Below are positions 21,882 to 30,123 of a stretch of DNA of 64,000 nucleotides, piece by piece. The stretch's first letter is position 1. The number at the start of each line of letters is the position of its first letter. Under the pieces are notes generated by a model that was not told where the DNA came from, did no database searches, and saw nothing but the letters and a program-made list of their open reading frames with translations. The position numbers and the translations under genes are program-made. The DNA comes from Pandoraea captiosa (GTDB taxonomy: Bacteria > Pseudomonadota > Gammaproteobacteria > Burkholderiales > Burkholderiaceae), in contig NZ_CABPSQ010000001.1 in the NCBI RefSeq assembly GCF_902459775.1, positions 1,178,001 to 1,242,000 of the forward strand, given 5' to 3'.

Positions 21882-24668
21882 ATGACTATCACGTTCCGTG
21901 CGATTCGGCTCACCCGATCCTCTCGTGCCTCCCTGACCTCTGCAACGCCCCCATTCGTCATATCCATCGTATCCGTCATATCCGACAAAGCGGTCGACGC
22001 GGTGCGATGTCCGCTGCCGCTCAAGCCGATGATTCTCGCGCTATCGCTTTGCTTGAGCGCACAAGCGCGGGCGGCCTGCGACAATGTCACGCCTGCGAGC
22101 GGCATGACGGTGACATGCACGGCGACCGGGGGGACCGGGGGTATCGTGGCGGCGCAATCGGGCAGCACGGGCGTCGCCGTCAACGTGCAGTCGGGCGCCA
22201 GCGTCGCATCGAACCGCACCACCGCCGACGTCGCCACCATCACCGTGGATTCTTCGAGCACGATCACCAACGCAGGCACGGTCAGCATCACCGGGACCAA
22301 CCAGCCGCAGCCCGGGCGCGGCGCCGCCATCCTCGGCGCGCACGACTACAACATGTTGGTCAACACCTCCACCGGCGTCATTTCAACGTCCGGCTACGAA
22401 AACGACGGCATGGCCATCAACGGCAATCACGGCTCGCTGACCAACAACGGCACCATTACCGTGAACGGCCCGAACGCGTTCGGCATGACCTCCGCCTGGG
22501 GGCAATCCTCCGGTCTCGGCCTGTACAGCACCTTCGTCAACACCGGGACCATCACGGCCAACGGCGGCGGCAGCCGCGCGATCAGTGTCGTGGGCGGGCA
22601 AAGCACGGTGACGAACAGCGGCACGCTCATCACGACAGGCGGCACGGCATCGAACCGGTCGTTCACCGTTTTCATGCAGGGAAACAACAACACTTTCACC
22701 AACAGCGGTTACGTCGAAGCGCGCGGCATCAATAGCGATGCGGTGGTGTCCAATACCGCTTCGGGATTCACCTCGTCCATCGTCAACCAGTCCGGCGGGC
22801 AGATCGTCAGCCGCCAGGGCTTCGCTGTGCGTACGGTCAACGGCACGATCACCATCACCAACGCCGGGTTGATCGAGAGTGACGTGGGCACCGCCATCGC
22901 CATGAACGCTGCCGCTCGATCCAATACCCTCACGCTGCAAACGGGGTCGCAGATCATCGGCACGGCAAACGGCGGCGCGAGTGCCGTGAGCCGCGTCAAT
23001 CTGCAAGGCACCGGCACCGCGAGCAATGCCTTCGTCAACTTCGGCACGCTCAACATGCAAGGCGACGACTGGACCTGGACGGGGAGCGGCGACTTCACTT
23101 CGGCACAATTTCAGCGCGGCGTATTCCGCCTGAACAGTTCGCTCGGCGGCGCAACGTCGCAGGTCGCCTCCGGCGCCACGCTCACCGGCACCGGTACACT
23201 CACGGGCAACCTGACCAATGCAGGCACGGTGCATCCCGGGGACGGCAGTGGCAACGGCACGCTGACCGTGTCCGGCAACTACACCGGTCAGAACGGCAGA
23301 CTCGCTATCGATACCGTGCTGGGCGACGACACGTCGAAGGTCGCACCGCTCACGGTGAGCGGCGGCACCCTCGGCGGCAGCACAACCATCGCCGTGAACA
23401 ATATGGGGGGCGTTGGTGGACTCACCACCGGCAACGGTATCCCGATGGTCAACGCCGTGGGCGGCACCACGTCGGCCGCGGGCGCGTTCGCGCTCAGCGG
23501 CCCGGTGAGCCAGGGGGCATACACCTACTATCTCTACAAGGGCGGCACGACGCCCGGCACCGCCGACAGCTGGTTCCTGCGCTCCACGGTGCCCGTGGCA
23601 ACCACCGTCACCTTCGTCGATCCCACCACAGGGCAAACCGTCAGCACCGTGCTCTCCCCGGTCGGCGCCATCGGCAGTCCGCCCACGGCCGCCGAAGGGT
23701 CGACGCCGATGCCGATCTACCGCGTGGAGGTCCCGGTCTACTCGGCCATGCCGGAAATCGCCCGCGTGGCGGGGTTCGCCCAGATGGGGACTTTTCACGA
23801 GCGACAAGGCCAGCAAGGCTTGCTCGACGAGAATGGATGGCTGGGCGCCGCATGGGCCCGTGTCTGGGGCCAGACCGAACAGTACCGGTCCAAAGGGGAT
23901 GTGTCGCCGCAGTTCGACGGCAACATCGGCGGCGTGCAGGTCGGTCACGACATCGTCTCGCGTCGCACGGACAGCGGACACAACGACCACATCGGGATAC
24001 TGGGCGGATGGACGCGCGCCTACGGCGACACGCAAGGCAGCGCCCTCGGCGCGATGGACACGCATACGGGCTCGCTCGGATTGGACATGTACAGCGCCGG
24101 TCTGTACTGGACACACGTGATGCCGGGCATGGCGTACGTCGATGCGGTCGTGCTGGGCTCTGCCATGCAATACGAATCGAGGCCGGTCAGCGGTATGAAC
24201 ACGAGCACGCACGGCAAGGCCATCTCGGCATCGCTGGAGACCGGCTGGCCGATCCGCCTGACACCGACGCTGACGCTCGAACCACAGGCGCAGATCGTCT
24301 ATCAGCATCAGTCGCTCAACGACCTGTCAGACGCGGTCTCCACCGTGTCGTTCGACAGTACTAATAGCTGGCTGGCGCGCATCGGTGCGCGTCTGGAAGG
24401 CAACTACGATGGCGCGCGCGGCCTGTTGCGCCCTTATCTTCTGTTCAATCTGTTGCACACGTTCGGCAACGACGGCCGTGCGATCTTCGGCGGCACCACA
24501 CCGATCGTCTCCAGCGTCAACAGCACGGCTGCCCAGTTTGGCATCGGGGTCGCAGGGCGCTTCAACAAAAATGCGAGCGTGTACGCCACGCTCGCCTATC
24601 TCACACAGCTCGACGACACGCGCCAGCAGAGCGTATCGGCCACCCTCGGCCTTCGCTGGCGGTGGTGA
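21882..24668 (+). CDS. Autotransporter (type Va) with beta-helical passenger
   Basis: 928 aa. The chosen ATG has AGGAG seven bases ahead. It gives an unusual polar N-terminal extension of about 45 residues before a good Sec signal (PLKPMILALSLCLSAQARA). A GTG at 22000 would give a short standard signal instead but lacks a visible ribosome site. The passenger (about 65-560) is Gly/Thr/Asn/Ser-rich with repeated NSGT and NAGT turns typical of right-handed beta-helices. A linker with PMPIYRVEVPVYSAMPEIAR leads to the autotransporter barrel (about 660-928), which ends in an aromatic residue (GLRWRW). The product should display or release a surface adhesin-like passenger. It stands alone after an AT-rich 286-bp gap. 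Confidence 0.9.
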   Translation: MTITFRAIRLTRSSRASLTSATPPFVISIVSVISDKAVDAVRCPLPLKPMILALSLCLSAQARAACDNVTPASGMTVTCTATGGTGGIVAAQSGSTGVAVNVQSGASVASNRTTADVATITVDSSSTITNAGTVSITGTNQPQPGRGAAILGAHDYNMLVNTSTGVISTSGYENDGMAINGNHGSLTNNGTITVNGPNAFGMTSAWGQSSGLGLYSTFVNTGTITANGGGSRAISVVGGQSTVTNSGTLITTGGTASNRSFTVFMQGNNNTFTNSGYVEARGINSDAVVSNTASGFTSSIVNQSGGQIVSRQGFAVRTVNGTITITNAGLIESDVGTAIAMNAAARSNTLTLQTGSQIIGTANGGASAVSRVNLQGTGTASNAFVNFGTLNMQGDDWTWTGSGDFTSAQFQRGVFRLNSSLGGATSQVASGATLTGTGTLTGNLTNAGTVHPGDGSGNGTLTVSGNYTGQNGRLAIDTVLGDDTSKVAPLTVSGGTLGGSTTIAVNNMGGVGGLTTGNGIPMVNAVGGTTSAAGAFALSGPVSQGAYTYYLYKGGTTPGTADSWFLRSTVPVATTVTFVDPTTGQTVSTVLSPVGAIGSPPTAAEGSTPMPIYRVEVPVYSAMPEIARVAGFAQMGTFHERQGQQGLLDENGWLGAAWARVWGQTEQYRSKGDVSPQFDGNIGGVQVGHDIVSRRTDSGHNDHIGILGGWTRAYGDTQGSALGAMDTHTGSLGLDMYSAGLYWTHVMPGMAYVDAVVLGSAMQYESRPVSGMNTSTHGKAISASLETGWPIRLTPTLTLEPQAQIVYQHQSLNDLSDAVSTVSFDSTNSWLARIGARLEGNYDGARGLLRPYLLFNLLHTFGNDGRAIFGGTTPIVSSVNSTAAQFGIGVAGRFNKNASVYATLAYLTQLDDTRQQSVSATLGLRWRW

Positions 24669-24743
24669 ATGGCAGGTGGAGCGGTTCGCCAACGCGAATT
24701 CCCCGCTAGCCCGCCACGCCACCGCCCTCCTTGCCGCCCTGCC

Positions 24744-26219
24744 CTATCGGGCGGATTCGCGCACGATGTCTCCCGGCTTCCACGTCTTGTCGAACGCCGC
24801 CGCCTCCGGTCCGTAGATCCGGAAGTACGCGAACCAGCCGCGCCCCGGTACCGTCTTGATCCAGTGCGACGCATCGCCCTTGGGCGGATTCGGCCCGAAC
24901 GAGAGCACGACCGGCTTGCTCGTATCGATGTTCTTGAGTTCAAACAACGAGCGCAAGGCGGCCTTGTCCTGATCGGTTTGCACCTGCGAGCGGGTCTGGG
25001 CGTCGTACAACGTGACCGACCAGAAAAGCTTGCCCGGCACCGGCTGCGGCACGGTGAGCGTGTACTGTTTGCCGCCATCCAGATAGACACCCTGACTGTC
25101 TCGTGCACTCAGCCAGTAGAGCGATCCGGCCCCGGCATCGCGCTTGAACATCGCGGGCGAAGTGACGATCGCCTGCGCGAACCAGCGGTCGCGCGCGTCG
25201 AGATCCATGCCTGCCGGCGTCTCGAACTGTGCGGTCCCCGGCACCAACCCCACCCATTCCCAGTGGCGATCGGGCCAGTTCCTGATGCCCTCACGCTGGC
25301 TGTCGAACGCGGAGACCAGCATCTGGTCTCGTCCCAGACGCGCCGCCTTGGCCAACAGGTCCTTCGTGCGGGCGTCCGGCGTAAAGGGCTTGCCCTTTTC
25401 TATGCCGACTTCTGCGAGCAACCCGTACATCGGCAGGTACTTCCCCTGAATCGGCTCCTCCTGAATGATCTTGTCGAGCTTCTCCCAGAACTGGAAGTTG
25501 TCTTCCCACTTCAACGACGAGCTGTCGAGCGCGACCTTTGAAGTGTCGACGATGGCCAGCGCCGGTCCCGTGACACCTTGTGGCGTCCAGCGCTGAATCT
25601 TGATCGTCTCGAAGGCGGCCATGGCCTTGGGCAGATCGCCACCGACCGGCATCGAGCGGATGGCCAGCAGGGTCTTGAGCGACGGCGATTGCGATACGAA
25701 GTAGCCCTCCGACTTGTCCGGGACCTTGCCCTGATACCCCGGCGGGAGAATCAGGTGCTTGCCTCCCTTGCCTGCGTCCGGTCCCGGAAGTCCGAGATCG
25801 GCGACCCAGCCCTGATTGTGATCGTTGACGAGACCGATGAAAGCGCCTTGCGGCAAATCGATCAGCATCGGCCCGCCGGAAAGGTCCAGCACTGCCGAGC
25901 CATACGGCGTGTCGGAATTCAACGTAAAGCCGACCTGCCGTGGTCCTGTGGCCGCGATACCCCATTGCTTCCCGTCTTCGATACCGGCCGCGCGATTGCC
26001 GTTGTAGATGCCTTCCATCGAGACCGTCGGGTACCAGAACCGGTACGCAATGATCGCGCGCTGCAATGCTTCGTCGGCGCGCACGTGCTGCGACGCCGTC
26101 GGCGTGGGATAGCCCTGCTTGAACGGGTACGGATTGGCGTCCGCAGCCCGCGACGGTCCACTGGCTGCGAAAACGCCACCGACCGTCAGTGCAAGGAGAC
26201 AACGATTCAATCGACGCAT
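24744..26219 (-). CDS. Exported DUF1254/DUF1214 domain protein
   Basis: 491 aa with a signal peptide (LLALTVGGVFAASGPSRAA). An N-terminal DUF1254 region includes the pattern RFWYPTVSMEGIYNGNRAAG and the segment LNSDTPYGSAVLDLSGGPM. A C-terminal DUF1214 region has GSLYWLSARDSQGVYLDGG and FWSVTLYDAQTRSQ. The family has no firmly known biochemical function. Genes of this type often neighbour outer-membrane transporter-like proteins, as here, where the divergent gene across 460 bp encodes a MetA-like barrel. GGAGG is 8 bases before the ATG. Confidence 0.85.
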   Translation of the reverse strand: MRRLNRCLLALTVGGVFAASGPSRAADANPYPFKQGYPTPTASQHVRADEALQRAIIAYRFWYPTVSMEGIYNGNRAAGIEDGKQWGIAATGPRQVGFTLNSDTPYGSAVLDLSGGPMLIDLPQGAFIGLVNDHNQGWVADLGLPGPDAGKGGKHLILPPGYQGKVPDKSEGYFVSQSPSLKTLLAIRSMPVGGDLPKAMAAFETIKIQRWTPQGVTGPALAIVDTSKVALDSSSLKWEDNFQFWEKLDKIIQEEPIQGKYLPMYGLLAEVGIEKGKPFTPDARTKDLLAKAARLGRDQMLVSAFDSQREGIRNWPDRHWEWVGLVPGTAQFETPAGMDLDARDRWFAQAIVTSPAMFKRDAGAGSLYWLSARDSQGVYLDGGKQYTLTVPQPVPGKLFWSVTLYDAQTRSQVQTDQDKAALRSLFELKNIDTSKPVVLSFGPNPPKGDASHWIKTVPGRGWFAYFRIYGPEAAAFDKTWKPGDIVRESAR

Positions 26220-26540
26220 TGCAAATTCCTCCGGCCTTTGGGGAGACGATCAAAAATGAAACGAAGCGAACCAATGAGTATTTAAATTACCCGTCGATTT
26301 GCAAATTCATTTCGATGTTCTTTTAGCCAGATGAAAATGTCAATTCTCGAATCAGGACGACGCAATTGCATCCCGACGTAAAGCGCATCATTCACGTCAC
26401 CACCCGTCGACATCGATTGCCGACGGGGGTTTTCCAGCCCCGCAGCACCCATCCGCATGCGCCGTCAGTCAGGTCTCGCCGTCAATGATCGACAACAACT
26501 ACATTGACCGGAACGCGAACACTGCACCGCATGGCAGACA

Positions 26541-26590
26541 TTGATTTTCATCGGTGATTATTTTTATTATCATCGAATCATTAAAATCAA
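26541..26590. promoter_or_regulatory. AT-rich imperfect palindrome and candidate promoter in a divergent 460-bp region
   Basis: The arms TTGATTTT (26541) and AAAATCAA (26583-26590) flank a partly self-complementary core. Inside, TTGATT (26541) and TATTAT (26565) are spaced 18 bp and read toward the MetA-like gene at 26680. This is a plausible promoter/operator for one or both divergent genes. The rest of 26220-26679 is AT-richer than its surroundings and has no gene. Confidence 0.4.
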
Positions 26591-26679
26591 ATAACCATCG
26601 CAAATCATCACCGGCAAATCTAGAATCAGACTCCATTGGCGCAACACTAATGAACTAATCGACGAAATGGGGGGCTGTA

Positions 26680-27468
26680 ATGACGCTAAGTCGCCGGTGT
26701 CTTGTTACGGGCATGCTGATTGCGGGCTGCACTTGCGCACAGGCGCAAACGTCCGCCGAGGACGCCAACAAGAGCAACAACCCGCTCAATCTAGCGGCGT
26801 CGTTCAACGTCCAGAACTACTACACGCCGTCGATTTTCGGCACCGACACGCATACGAACGATTTCCTCCTGCGCCCGACGGTGCCGCTGGGGCCGAATGG
26901 CATCGTGCCTGTACCGCAGATCCTGCGCGGCACCATACCGATCAGCACACGCCCCGACGCAAACGGCGGCTACAAGACCGGGCTTGGCGACATCAACCTG
27001 TTCGACATCTTCTTGTTGAACCCAGGCGCTGCCATGGAGTTCGGCGTCGGGCCGCTGGTGACGATTCCCACAGCGACCGATAAATCGCTGGGCACCGGCA
27101 AATGGCAGGCGGGTCTGGCGGCAGTTGGCGTGCATGCGAGCAAGACGGGATTGCTCGGTGCGCTCGTGCAGTGGCAGCACTCCTTTGCCGGACAAGGCGA
27201 CCGGCCGACGGTGCAGACACTCACGGGGCAGCCGTTCATCATCTACAACCTGCCAGAGGGCTGGTATCTGCGCTCCACCGGGACCTGGACGTTCGATCTG
27301 CAACACGGCAGCTACTACATTCCGGTGGGCCTCGGCGCAGGCAAGGCGTGGAAGATGGGCAAAACGATCGTCAATGCTTTTGTCGAGCCACAGTATTCGG
27401 TGGCGCATTCGGGCAACGTCCCCAAATGGCAAATCTTCGCGGGGTTGAACTTCACGTTCGGACACTGA
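26680..27468 (+). CDS. Outer-membrane MetA-pathway-like (phenol-degradation transporter-like) protein
   Basis: 262 aa with a signal peptide cleaved after about TCAQAQ. The body alternates short amphipathic strands and ends in an aromatic-rich strand (WQIFAGLNFTFGH), as in small outer-membrane barrels. The segments GLGDINLFDIFLL, GPLVTIPTATD, GTGKWQAGLAAVG and GWYLRSTGTWTFDL match the style of the MetA-pathway (PF13557-like) proteins. These are thought to help hydrophobic substrates cross the outer membrane. A purine-rich GGGGGG run sits about 6 bases before the ATG. It is divergent from the DUF1254 gene, so the two may serve one pathway. The substrate is unknown. Confidence 0.7.
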   Translation: MTLSRRCLVTGMLIAGCTCAQAQTSAEDANKSNNPLNLAASFNVQNYYTPSIFGTDTHTNDFLLRPTVPLGPNGIVPVPQILRGTIPISTRPDANGGYKTGLGDINLFDIFLLNPGAAMEFGVGPLVTIPTATDKSLGTGKWQAGLAAVGVHASKTGLLGALVQWQHSFAGQGDRPTVQTLTGQPFIIYNLPEGWYLRSTGTWTFDLQHGSYYIPVGLGAGKAWKMGKTIVNAFVEPQYSVAHSGNVPKWQIFAGLNFTFGH

Positions 27469-27510
27469 GCGGAGGCTGGGCGCGGACCGAGCCCCGGCGC
27501 CCTCCTCGCG

Positions 27511-28758
27511 TCAACCGCCCGCCGCTGCGCGCAGTACCGGCGCCGTGACGTCGGCGCGCTGATCGACAACTGGCATCACCGTCTCCGGCGTGTAACGAAC
27601 GCAGCGATTGCGACCGGCCGCCTTGGCCTGATAGAGCGCCCGGTCCGCACGCTGCACGAGTGATGACAATTCGCCGCGCGAACGCTCATCGCAGGCAATA
27701 CCGATGCTCACCGTCGCCGCGACCCGCTCGCCCTGCACGACGCTTGCCGCCCGCTCGAACGCTTCACGTACGCGCTCTGCGATCGTCTGCGCCTCATTGG
27801 CGCCCACGCCCGGCAGGAACAAGGCAAACTCCTCGCCGCCATAGCGCCCGAAGATATCGTCCGAGCGCAGTTGCTGTGCAGCGGTGCGCGCGAACAACAA
27901 CAGCACCGTGTCGCCGAACGGGTGCCCGTAGGTGTCGTTGATGCGCTTGAAGTGATCGAGATCGAGCAGCAGCAGCGCCACGGGCGCGCGCGCGAGCGCG
28001 TGGCGGCGGAGCTGTTCACGAGCCAGACGCGTGAACTCCGGGCGGTTGAACGCTTGCGTGAGGCCGTCGCGCGTCGCGGCCCGATGCAGTGCGATCTCGG
28101 AACGCTCCTTGCCCAACGACACCATGAGGAAACTCGCCACCACGATGAGTACGAGCATTTCAGTCGTCGACACCTGCGGGCCGAACCACGCGAGAAACTG
28201 GGCGTCGCGCGGCCCGAGCCAGACGAGCGCCACGGCGCGCGCCGTGTAAAACGAGCCGTGCAGTACCGCCACGACCGCCAGCACGATGCTGCTGGGCAAC
28301 CGCGGCCCCGACGCCTGCCAGAACTCCTTGGCCGCCATCAGGCTATAAATCGCCAGCAGCGAGAAGAACAACACACCACCACTCCACGCCCCCAGCGGTC
28401 TGGCAAACAGCCAGGTTCCCCAAAGCAGCATCGCCGGACCGCCGAACACGCCGACCCACTGCACGCTACGGCCGTAAAAGCGCCGCGCGCCGCTCCACAC
28501 CATCGCGAACGCCAGTGTCGCCACCGCGTTGCCCAACGGATAGAGGATGGCGAGTTGCGTGCTTCGCGCCGCGAGCAAATAGAGAACGGGAGAGAATGTG
28601 GCAAGCAGGAACGCCAGACTCCACCATCGCGGAGATTCGGCTTCGTCGCGCCGCAGGGCATCGAGCATGAACAGAATGCCTGTCGCAATGCTCAACAGAA
28701 AGGTCACGAACTGTAGTGTCGGCAGATCCAACGCCGGCAACGACAAACCAAGAGCCAT
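27511..28758 (-). CDS. Membrane diguanylate cyclase (GGDEF)
   Basis: 415 aa. The first 210 residues hold about six hydrophobic spans with short loops, then a GGDEF domain with an intact GGEEF active site at 307-311. Preceding residues LLLLDLDHFKRINDTYGHPFG are canonical. No RxxD inhibitory site was evident just ahead of GGEEF (sequence DDIFGRYGGEEF), so product inhibition may be absent. It makes c-di-GMP from two GTP. GGAG is a few bases before the ATG. The gene is convergent with the MetA-like gene and stands alone. Confidence 0.92.
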   Translation of the reverse strand: MALGLSLPALDLPTLQFVTFLLSIATGILFMLDALRRDEAESPRWWSLAFLLATFSPVLYLLAARSTQLAILYPLGNAVATLAFAMVWSGARRFYGRSVQWVGVFGGPAMLLWGTWLFARPLGAWSGGVLFFSLLAIYSLMAAKEFWQASGPRLPSSIVLAVVAVLHGSFYTARAVALVWLGPRDAQFLAWFGPQVSTTEMLVLIVVASFLMVSLGKERSEIALHRAATRDGLTQAFNRPEFTRLAREQLRRHALARAPVALLLLDLDHFKRINDTYGHPFGDTVLLLFARTAAQQLRSDDIFGRYGGEEFALFLPGVGANEAQTIAERVREAFERAASVVQGERVAATVSIGIACDERSRGELSSLVQRADRALYQAKAAGRNRCVRYTPETVMPVVDQRADVTAPVLRAAAGG

Positions 28759-28860
28759 GGCTCCGTCCCCCGTACGCGTCGCGGCAGACGGAGGGGCATT
28801 TCCGTCCCGGGCGCGACACGCAGTTTGAAGTTCGGGGGATAAGCCCTGATGGAACGCGCA

Positions 28861-28896
28861 GCGGTTCGATCAGCGGTTCCATCAGCGCTTCGACAG
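28861..28896. repeat. Three 12-bp near-direct repeats upstream of the diguanylate cyclase
   Basis: GCGGTTCGATCA, GCGGTTCCATCA and GCGCTTCGACAG follow head to tail, with one and then several mismatches. They lie about 100 bp upstream of the diguanylate cyclase start and could be protein-binding sites. The 368-bp gap 28759-29126 otherwise holds no gene. Near 29085-29112 is a short tandem CTTCCCGGT pair with no clear terminator. Confidence 0.4.
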
Positions 28897-29126
28897 GTTG
28901 GAGAGGGACAAACGCGGTAGCCGCTTGCGCGCCGTATGTGGCGCACCGTCTGGCCGCCCCGGTCCGGCCATCGGTTTCGTGTCTCCAAACGCATGGGGCG
29001 GGATTCTAGCACGTCAATTTCGGACGGCAACCGGCGCTCAGGCCCGTCGGCAAAGGAAGTCTCAACCTGCCTTACATTTCCTTTTCGATGCTTCCCGGTC
29101 CTTCCCGGTGCTTTCGATTACTGTCG

Positions 29127-30023
29127 TCACATTTCCTGACGGCGCCGCGCGGACAACGCACCGGCGGTCTGGATCACGAGATCGGCAAAGCGCCGCTCGT
29201 CGCGCCCGGCATTCCAGCGCACGCGCGGCACGGCAATGTTGATCGCACCGATGGCCCTGCCGTCCTGATTGACGACCGCGGCTGCCGTTGAGATGTCGCC
29301 CATGAAGTACTCGTCTTCCGTGTGCGCGTAGCCCTGTTTGCGAATTCGGGCGAGTCGTTCCTTGATCTTGCGCGGTTGCGCCACGGTCGCCGGGGTGAAC
29401 TGAACGAGATGGGTGCGCGCGAGGATGTCGTCGATCTCCGTGTCGTCGAGCGTCGCGAGCATGGCCAGCCCCGGTGCGGTGCAGTATGCCGGCAGGCGCG
29501 AGCCGACGATCACGTTCGCGTTGAACACACTCCGGCTCACGATACGCAGCACGAAGACGATGTCCGTGTCGAGCCGCACGGTCAGGTTCGTGGCTTCTTC
29601 GGTCTCTGCGGCCAGTTGCTGAAGGTAGGGCGCAGCTCGACTGACCAGTTCGTTGGAGACGAGATAGTGGTAGGTGAAGTCGAGCAGCTTCGGCGACAGT
29701 TCGTACTTCTTGCTCTGCGGGTCCTTGAGCAGGTAACCCAACGCCGAGAGCGTGAACGTGAAACGCTGCGCGGCACTGATGTCGAACCCGGTGGCCGAGG
29801 CGATTTCGGAGAGCGACAGATGCCGCTTCGAACCGTCGAACGCCGTCAGCACTTTCATCGCCTTTTCGACCGAGTTGACGTAAAGCGTGGACTCGGTGGG
29901 CGCGCTGGATGCCGTCGTCGTGTCCGCATGCGTGTCAGTCGCCTCAGTAGCGTTGGCGGCTTTGGCTGTTTTGGTCGCGTTGGTCGCTTTGGCGCGAGTG
30001 CGTGGGGTTTTGGTGGTGGCCAC
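29127..30023 (-). CDS. IclR-family transcriptional regulator
   Basis: 298 aa. A low-complexity Ala/Thr/Lys tail (about 1-45) precedes the IclR helix-turn-helix (VEKAMKVLTAF to about 110; LSLSEIASATGFDISAAQRF). The effector-binding domain follows, with GSRLPAYCTAPGLAMLATL and the DGRAIGAINIAVPR segment typical of the family. The GTG start has no good ribosome site, so the true start may differ within the low-complexity tail. It is the last gene of the minus-strand cluster of ligase, transporter and hydratase, and probably senses that pathway's substrate or product. Confidence 0.9.
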   Translation of the reverse strand: MATTKTPRTRAKATNATKTAKAANATEATDTHADTTTASSAPTESTLYVNSVEKAMKVLTAFDGSKRHLSLSEIASATGFDISAAQRFTFTLSALGYLLKDPQSKKYELSPKLLDFTYHYLVSNELVSRAAPYLQQLAAETEEATNLTVRLDTDIVFVLRIVSRSVFNANVIVGSRLPAYCTAPGLAMLATLDDTEIDDILARTHLVQFTPATVAQPRKIKERLARIRKQGYAHTEDEYFMGDISTAAAVVNQDGRAIGAINIAVPRVRWNAGRDERRFADLVIQTAGALSARRRQEM

Positions 30024-30052
30024 AGGTCGTCGAATGTCGGACAGATTTTTTC

Positions 30053-30096
30053 CGATTATCTCATGAAAATAACATTCTATTTACATGCGATAATCG
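30053..30096. promoter_or_regulatory. AT-rich inverted repeat between iclR and the CoA ligase
   Basis: CGATTATC (30053-30060) and GATAATCG (30089-30096) form a perfect 8-bp inverted repeat with a 28-base AT-rich centre, 30 bp upstream of the iclR start. It is a candidate autoregulatory operator or promoter for the regulator. Confidence 0.35.
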
Positions 30097-30123
30097 CTTG
30101 ACCACCACACAACCTCACTTTGC

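Noticed and set aside
22383-24308. 641-codon open frame on the minus strand opposite the autotransporter
   Set aside because: It mirrors the GC-biased codons of the autotransporter gene, is His/Arg/Ala-rich without domain patterns, and lacks a ribosome site.
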